A program made the translations under genes and the position numbers. A stretch of 15,865 nucleotides of DNA from an uncultured Blautia sp. (GTDB lineage: Bacteria > Bacillota > Clostridia > Lachnospirales > Lachnospiraceae), in contig CALIZJ010000264.1 in the NCBI GenBank assembly GCA_938028845.1, positions 1 to 15,865 on the forward strand, given 5' to 3'. Position 1 is the first letter of the stretch. Each line of letters starts with the position of its first letter. Of this stretch, positions 11,637 through 15,865 are shown in pieces. The notes under the pieces were generated by a model that saw nothing but the letters and a program-made list of their open reading frames with translations, did not search any database and was not told the origin of the DNA.

Positions 11637-13124
11637 TCAGCCGGGAAAGCAGACTGTTGCCCGTACGCCGTCTTTTGTGTTTTCTATGGTACAAGATGCC
11701 TGGTGCCGTTTGAGGATGATCCGTACCAGATAAAGCCCCAGACCGCTTCCGCCGGTTCTGCGGTTTCTGGAGCCCTCTTCCCTGTAAAAAGCTTCAAAAA
11801 GATGAGGAAGGGCCTCCTCCTGGATATGAACTCCGGTATTTTCAATGGAAAAAGCAGGGCCATGTAATCCTTTGCCGCACCATACCCGGATCAGAGAACC
11901 TTCAGGGGAATAAAGGATTGCATTAGAAAGCAGATTTCCCACTGCTTTGCCAAGAAAAGAAGGGTCCCCGGTTACCGTGATATTTGACGAAAAATGTGTT
12001 TCCAGATGCTGTCCATGCAGTTTGAGAAGCTCCTGGTGAAGAGCAAGCTGTCTATGAAGCAAAGAAGAAAGATCAAGAGATTCCTGCTTAAGAACCTCTT
12101 TTCCGCTTTCCATTTTGGAGATAGACAGCATTTCCTGGATCAGTTTTTCCATCCGGCCTGTGACTTGAAGAGAACGAAAAAGATACTTATCCCGGTTGCG
12201 GTACACATCAATTCCTTCCAGCATGCCGGACAGCTGCCCTTTCAGGATGGTAACCGGCGTTTTTAGTTCATGGGACGCGGCAGAGAAAAAAGCCATGCGT
12301 TCCTTATCCAGCCTTCGTTCCCGTTCCACCTCTCCTAAAAGAGCTTGATTAGCGGCTTCCAGCTTCGTTAAAGCATAAGACAGCCGTCCCGCCATCTGAT
12401 TTAGGCTTTGTCCTAATTTCCCCAGTTCATCCTGGCGGGATTCCCTGCATTCCCAGTTAAAATCCAGTTCAGCCATTTTTTCTGCTATATCGCTGAGACG
12501 GACAATGGGCCGGGTAATATAAAGGGAATAAATAAAAGCACAAAGCACAGAAAAAATCAGCAGTACCAGAAACAGCAGCGGAGCCATTTCCGTCAGTGCC
12601 TGTATTGCCAGGTTCTCTGCCTGTATACGAGGAGTGACATATAAGAAATACTCATCGTCTTCAGAGGCGAACTTCACTGTGGCAGCGATCGTGTCCTGCC
12701 CGGACATGGTGACGGTCACTGCTGCATCGTTGTCTTTAAGAGAGCCTGTTGACCAGGTGATAGAAGAAGTTTCCTGGGTGTCTGAAGAAACAGGAGCAGT
12801 CTCGTCTGTGTATAAAGATGGATCGGAAAGCTTTGAGCCTGTATGGACCAATTGGCCGTCAGAGTCTGTCAGGATTACTTCTGCCCCGGAGGAACGGATA
12901 AATTCATCCAGAAGGGGCCCGCAGTCATCTAAAGAGGTTTTTGACAATTTTTCTGCGAGAGTATCTGTCTGCTGAGTCAGGTCATTGTTGACCGCAGCTG
13001 TATAAGTGATGGGAGTAGCCCAGGCAATAAGGCAAAAGGTAATAGCCGCAGCGCCAAAAAGTATGAGAGCGGTAATGAAAAAAATGCGTGCGGTTAAACT
13101 TTCACGGAGCTTTTTTCGGAACAC
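11637..13124 (-). CDS. Membrane sensor histidine kinase (VanS-type layout)
   Basis: Encodes 495 residues from a GTG start behind a GGGGGG-type ribosome site and overlapping the regulator by 23 bases. There are two membrane helices (about 12-36, 181-203) with an extracellular sensor of about 140 residues between. A HAMP linker (about 204-256) follows, then the dimerisation helix with the phospho-acceptor H285 (SHELKTPVT) and an ATPase domain with N-box NLLSNAILYSP (398-407), an ENTG replacing the canonical D-x-G-x-G of the first G-box, and GGSGLGLYLV (458-467). The substituted G1 box is common in Gram-positive kinases of this layout. It phosphorylates the adjacent OmpR-type regulator. The signal is unknown. 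Confidence 0.93.
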   Translation of the reverse strand: MFRKKLRESLTARIFFITALILFGAAAITFCLIAWATPITYTAAVNNDLTQQTDTLAEKLSKTSLDDCGPLLDEFIRSSGAEVILTDSDGQLVHTGSKLSDPSLYTDETAPVSSDTQETSSITWSTGSLKDNDAAVTVTMSGQDTIAATVKFASEDDEYFLYVTPRIQAENLAIQALTEMAPLLFLVLLIFSVLCAFIYSLYITRPIVRLSDIAEKMAELDFNWECRESRQDELGKLGQSLNQMAGRLSYALTKLEAANQALLGEVERERRLDKERMAFFSAASHELKTPVTILKGQLSGMLEGIDVYRNRDKYLFRSLQVTGRMEKLIQEMLSISKMESGKEVLKQESLDLSSLLHRQLALHQELLKLHGQHLETHFSSNITVTGDPSFLGKAVGNLLSNAILYSPEGSLIRVWCGKGLHGPAFSIENTGVHIQEEALPHLFEAFYREEGSRNRRTGGSGLGLYLVRIILKRHQASCTIENTKDGVRATVCFPG

Positions 13125-13770
13125 GATAGCCCACCCCCCTTACTGTCTCAATATAATGATTCTTTAATTTATGGCGGAGATTTTTAATATGGCTGTCCAC
13201 CACGCGTTCATCTCCGTAAAAGTCATATCCCCAAAGCTTAGAAAGAAGCATTTCACGGGTAAACACCCGTCCGGGGGCTGAAAGAAAGGTATACAGCAGC
13301 TGGAATTCCTTAGCCGTAAGCTCTAAAGGCCGGCCGTTTAAAAGGGCTTCCCTTGTGTCCGGGTCGATGGTGAGATCCCGGTAGTGCAGACGGCTGTCTT
13401 CTGCAGGACCGGAACTTCTTCGCAGGATCACACGGATCTTTTCTAAAAGAACAGGCATGGAGAAAGGCTTGGTTATATAGTCATCGATATCCAGGCCAAA
13501 CCCCCGAAGCTGCTGCTCTTCACTGTCCAGCGCAGTCACCATCAGGATGGGGATCTGAGATTTCTTACGGATCAGTTCACATACTCCGAAGCCATCGATC
13601 TTAGGGAGCATGATATCAAGCAGAACAAGGTCAAAAGACTGAGCTTGAAACAAAGTTAAAGCAGTTACGCCGTCCATAGCAGCACAGGCGGCGTACCCTG
13701 CGTTTCGAAGGTAAGCGCAAAGCATTTCCTGAATATCTGGTTCGTCTTCTACAATCAAAATTTTATTCAT
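13102..13770 (-). CDS. OmpR-family response regulator
   Basis: Encodes 222 residues. The receiver domain has the acidic pocket E9-D10, phospho-acceptor D52 in LLDIMLP, T79 and K101 (KPF), all standard. A winged-helix DNA-binding domain (about 125-219) carries LTAKEFQLLYTFLSAPGRVF, the recognition helix around VVDSHIKNLRHKLK, and the terminal wing ETVRGVGYRV. It forms an operon with the kinase (23-base overlap). An inverted repeat TTCATAAAT and ATTTATGAA frames its own promoter, so autoregulation is plausible. Target genes are unknown; the ABC exporter nearby is the first candidate. Confidence 0.95.
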   Translation of the reverse strand: MNKILIVEDEPDIQEMLCAYLRNAGYAACAAMDGVTALTLFQAQSFDLVLLDIMLPKIDGFGVCELIRKKSQIPILMVTALDSEEQQLRGFGLDIDDYITKPFSMPVLLEKIRVILRRSSGPAEDSRLHYRDLTIDPDTREALLNGRPLELTAKEFQLLYTFLSAPGRVFTREMLLSKLWGYDFYGDERVVDSHIKNLRHKLKNHYIETVRGVGYRVPKKAP

Positions 13771-13817
13771 AAATCAATCACCGGTTGTAGTATACCATGC
13801 ATTTATGAATTTATGAT
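13767..13817 (-). promoter_or_regulatory. Promoter of the two-component operon with a repeat array
   Basis: Minus-strand TATACT (13794-13789) is followed by the start region; no good -35 exists. ATTTATGA occurs twice in tandem (13801-13816) at the -35 position, and TTCATAAAT (13767-13775) reads inversely over the start codon; 9-bp arms are perfect (TTCATAAAT and ATTTATGAA). The weak -35 and adjacent repeats suggest an activated, possibly autoregulated promoter. Confidence 0.5.
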
Positions 13818-13896
13818 GAAGAAACAAAAAGAAGGGAGAGGATTCTTTTCCCTCCAGATACACCTGGAAAATAAAAGAGAGCGGAATACAGAAATC

Positions 13897-14019
13897 ATGA
13901 ACACACCAACTCTTGAAACAAAAAGGCTTATTTTAAGAAGTATCTTCTATTTCGGCACTGGCTCCCACAAGAGGCCGCTATACGATGATGCTGACAGAAG
14001 AAGGGATTGCGTAGGATGA
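13897..14019 (+). pseudogene. GNAT acetyltransferase N-terminal remnant
   Basis: The ATG at 13897 opens with MNTPTLETKRLILRS, the standard start of GNAT acetyltransferases of the RimJ/RimL type (T-x-R-L-x-L-R). The frame then loses similarity after about 15 residues and stops at 14017-14019, so the family domain of about 150 residues is gone. From about 13943 the DNA encodes, in another frame, a fragment of a different family. I infer a deletion that joined the two genes. Not functional as an acetyltransferase. Confidence 0.6.
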
Positions 14020-14326
14020 CTGTGTGATCTTTCGTGTAGAAGAAGAAAAATACTGGGTTTCCACGCTTTACTGTCCCCGAACACTTCGAGCAATGGAAGA
14101 GTACAAAGGAGACCTGGATGTACAATTTAGAAAAATCGCCAAAGAAGTAGATATGTATGCCGTTCAGGGTCCGAAGGCTTTAGAGATAGTAAAAAGTATC
14201 GCAAAAGAGGACATTACCGGTCTGAAGCGCTTCCAGATCATAGATAACCGTGTAGGCGACCATGTAACTCTTGATTGGGATGTAGATGCCGTGGCAGCTA
14301 AGGAACGTCGGTTCCTGGATAAATAG
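13943..14326 (+). pseudogene. GcvT-like aminomethyltransferase fragment with in-frame stop
   Basis: Reading from 13943, the frame encodes SSISALAPTRGRYTMMLTEE then GIA, a TAG stop at 14012-14014, and DDCVIFRVEEEKYWVSTLY. The segment DMYAVQGPKALEIVKSIAKE (about 14150-14210) is the folate-binding 'V-Q-G-P-K-A' signature of GcvT/aminomethyltransferase-like proteins. Both ends are missing: the first ~60 residues of the family are absent and the C-terminus stops after DWDVDAVAAKERRFLDK. The TAG interrupts an otherwise sensible alignment (GIA-x-DDC). A remnant, with the later part possibly still translated from GTG 14024. Confidence 0.65.
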
Positions 14327-14337
14327 GAAATGGAAGA

Positions 14338-14374
14338 AATACTCAGTGTAGTTTGGCTGCGCTGGGTATTTTTT
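14338..14374 (+). terminator. Intrinsic terminator after the GcvT remnant
   Basis: AATACTCAG pairs with CTGGGTATT (one G-U) around a 15-base loop, followed by TTTTTT. It survives behind the pseudogene. Confidence 0.75.
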
Positions 14375-14414
14375 GCTATGCCAAAAACACATAAGAGAAG
14401 ATAAAAGACAAGCA

Positions 14415-14444
14415 TTAGACAAGGACAAACGTCTCTATTATAAT
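14415..14444 (+). promoter_or_regulatory. Promoter of the flavodoxin gene
   Basis: TTAGAC (14415-14420), 18 bases, a perfect TATAAT (14439-14444). A short dyad AGAC ... GTCT lies between the hexamers, a possible operator. Confidence 0.5.
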
Positions 14445-14538
14445 AAAAATGAACAAAGAAGATTGATCATGATTTATCTGAAGAATTAGGATAGCAGCTG
14501 GATTCAAAATGATGTATATTCAAGACAGGAGGCGTAAA

Positions 14539-15555
14539 ATGAAAAAAATCGTATCTTTTTTGCTTGTTATGGCGTTGAGCCTTTCTTCCGCAGCCTATGT
14601 CCATGCTCAGGAGGAAGAAAAAACAAATATCCTTGTAGCTTATTTTTCCTGGGCTGAAAATGCAGTTCTGGAGGAAGATGTGGACGCGGTAGCTTCTCCC
14701 AGTGTGATCGCACCGGGAAACGTACAGCAATTGGCAGGCTGGGTTCAGGAGGAGACCGGAGGGGACCTGTTTTCTATTCAGGTGACGGAACCTTACCCCA
14801 GTGACTGGGATGAATGTCTCGCCCGTGCCAATGAGGAACGGGGAGAGGACGCCCGGCCAGAACTTACCAAAACTGTAGAGAACCTGGAACAGTACGACAC
14901 CGTATTCCTTGGGTATCCTAACTGGTGGTACGGCGTTCCTATGGCACTTCTTTCCTTTTTAGAGCAAAATGACCTCTCAGGCAAGCAGGTGTATCTGTTT
15001 TGTTCTCATGGTACCGGAGGCTTGGCAAATAGTGTGGAAATCATAACAGAAGCAGTGCCTGATGCAGAGATTTCGGATAATATTTTTGACTGTTACGAAG
15101 AGGATGCGGCTTCCTCAAAGGAAGTGATTCAGGATTGGGTCACAGAATTGGGATATTCCGCACCGGAAAAATCTACAGGAACACAGGAGGCAGATGAAGT
15201 GGAAGGAAGACAGATTTCCGTACAGTTTGGAGAGAATACAGTAATTTACGAGCTGAATGACAGTATGGCGGCGGACTCTCTTTATGAACAATTGCCGCTT
15301 ACTTTAGAGGTGGAAGATTTCAGTGACAATGAGAAGATCTTTTATCCGCCGGAGGAATTGGATACTACAGATGCCCCCCTGGCAGATGAAGGCGCTGGAA
15401 CATTGGCTTATTATGCCCCATGGGGAGATGTGGTGATGTTCTACGGAGAGTACAGCGAAAATAGTTCACTGTATGAATTAGGCCAGATTGTTTCCGGAGA
15501 AGAGCTGGTTGGAGAAATGTCAGGCTCCATTACTATTTCTGCTGTGGAAGAATGA
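14539..15555 (+). CDS. Exported flavodoxin plus cyclophilin-like protein
   Basis: Start chosen at ATG 14539, 7 bases after AGGAGG, because the product then begins with a clean signal peptide (MKKIVSFLLVMALSLSSAAY, cleavage after VHA); no lipobox cysteine is present. Residues about 29-206 are a flavodoxin domain, with the FMN phosphate-loop region VAYFSWAENA, the YPNWWYGVPMALLSFLE segment and VYLFCSHGTGG. Residues about 223-336 (GRQISVQFGENTVIYELNDS ... GTLAYYAPWGDVVMFYGEY ... LYELGQIVSGEEL) form a cyclophilin-like beta-barrel domain. The pair is known in Lachnospiraceae. The exported location is unusual for a flavin protein: FMN must be bound outside the cell or before export. An AraC-type gene lies convergently next to it. 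Confidence 0.85.
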   Translation: MKKIVSFLLVMALSLSSAAYVHAQEEEKTNILVAYFSWAENAVLEEDVDAVASPSVIAPGNVQQLAGWVQEETGGDLFSIQVTEPYPSDWDECLARANEERGEDARPELTKTVENLEQYDTVFLGYPNWWYGVPMALLSFLEQNDLSGKQVYLFCSHGTGGLANSVEIITEAVPDAEISDNIFDCYEEDAASSKEVIQDWVTELGYSAPEKSTGTQEADEVEGRQISVQFGENTVIYELNDSMAADSLYEQLPLTLEVEDFSDNEKIFYPPEELDTTDAPLADEGAGTLAYYAPWGDVVMFYGEYSENSSLYELGQIVSGEELVGEMSGSITISAVEE

Positions 15556-15625
15556 ACTCAAGTGAAAACTTTTAAATTTTTCCGGATGCTGCAGCAGACA
15601 TGTGAAAATAAAGAAAAATAAAATG

Positions 15626-15670
15626 AATAAATAGCCAGTCCCAGAAAATCTGCGGGCTGGCTATTTATTT
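15626..15670. terminator. Bidirectional terminator between convergent genes
   Basis: Stem AATAAATAGCCAGTCCC with GGGCTGGCTATTTATT, one bulged T, loop of 11 bases, T-rich on both strands. It serves the flavodoxin gene and the leftward AraC gene. Confidence 0.85.
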
Positions 15671-15709
15671 GCTGTGAACGAAAAAACAGGTAAAAGACGT
15701 GTGCTGAAC

Positions 15710-15865
15710 TTAATCCTGTGTATGTATGTCGCGAAATTCACGTGGATTACATCCAAACTCCCTGCGAAAAAGTTTGCTGAAATAGCTTGAGGAATGAAAA
15801 CCACATTCCTGGGAAATGTCCAGGATGCTGTTCTGGGTATGAACAAGCATTTCTGACGCTTTTCG
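15710..15865 (-). CDS. AraC-family regulator, C-terminal end (partial)
   Basis: Reading leftward from the right edge, the frame gives 51 residues to a TAA at 15712-15710: RKASEMLVHTQNSILDISQE then CGFHSSSYFSKLFRREFGCN and PREFR. This is the second helix-turn-helix and closing motif of the AraC/XylS DNA-binding domain (A-x-x-L-L-x-x-T-x-x-S-I-x-D-I-x-x-x-x-G-F-x-x-x-x-Y-F-x-x-x-F-R-x-x-x-G-x-x-P). The N-terminal ligand domain lies outside the window. It converges on the flavodoxin gene and may regulate neighbouring genes beyond the edge. Confidence 0.9.
   Translation of the reverse strand, partial: RKASEMLVHTQNSILDISQECGFHSSSYFSKLFRREFGCNPREFRDIHTQD

Noticed and set aside
15661..15846. 61-aa leftward frame at the right edge
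   Set aside because: It lacks similarity to any family, while the neighbouring frame gives a clear AraC domain end.

Overview
The window looks like a low-to-mid GC Firmicute, most likely a gut Lachnospiraceae (Blautia/Dorea/Ruminococcus-like). The reasons are strong AGGAGG-type ribosome sites, mixed ATG/GTG/TTG starts, many intrinsic terminators, and phage gene families (DUF551, DUF4065, BRO-N) and chromosomal genes typical of that group. This placement is inference.

Layout. (1) 1-3430: a rightward, tightly packed run of small prophage or mobile-element genes, many overlapping by 1-4 bases: coiled-coil protein, two tiny ORFs with signs of a deletion, a minimal radical SAM protein (CX3CX2C, GGEP), an HhH-like protein, two DUF551 paralogues and a zinc-ribbon protein, closed by a terminator. 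(2) 3500-4504: a self-contained cassette of promoter, DUF4065/Panacea antitoxin, putative partner toxin and terminator. (3) 4544-5200: a leftward gene with no recognised family and a winged-helix-like C-terminus. (4) 5312-6692: a compact regulatory module with a consensus promoter whose -10 sits inside a perfect 11-bp palindrome, a small ribbon-helix-helix (RHH) protein, a structured intercistronic leader, and a BRO-N/Rha-like antirepressor. On the opposite strand of the leader lies a near-consensus promoter (TTGAAA, 17 bp, TATGAT) followed about 70 nt later by an intrinsic terminator. The arrangement resembles the arc-ant-sar immunity region of phage P22, built from unrelated sequence. This is the most interesting find in the window.

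(5) A bidirectional terminator at 6859-6889 separates the accessory part from chromosome-like genes: a leftward three-gene ABC exporter operon (ATPase, permease fused to an extracellular M1-type zinc peptidase, second permease; 10647 to 6895); a rightward gene with a 42-bp tandem repeat encoding a coiled coil, behind a roughly 200-nt structured leader (11024-11524); and a leftward OmpR/VanS-type two-component pair (13770 to 11637).

(6) 13897-14326 is a graveyard: the first codons of a GNAT acetyltransferase joined to a GcvT-like aminomethyltransferase fragment with an in-frame TAG. (7) 14539-15555 encodes an exported flavodoxin plus cyclophilin-like protein, convergent with the C-terminal end of an AraC regulator running off the right edge.

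How the genes work together: the RHH protein probably represses its own promoter and so the antirepressor, while the antisense transcript could tune antirepressor output. The prophage repressor that the antirepressor would inactivate, the integrase and the structural genes are not in this window. The two-component system may control the neighbouring exporter, but this rests on proximity only.
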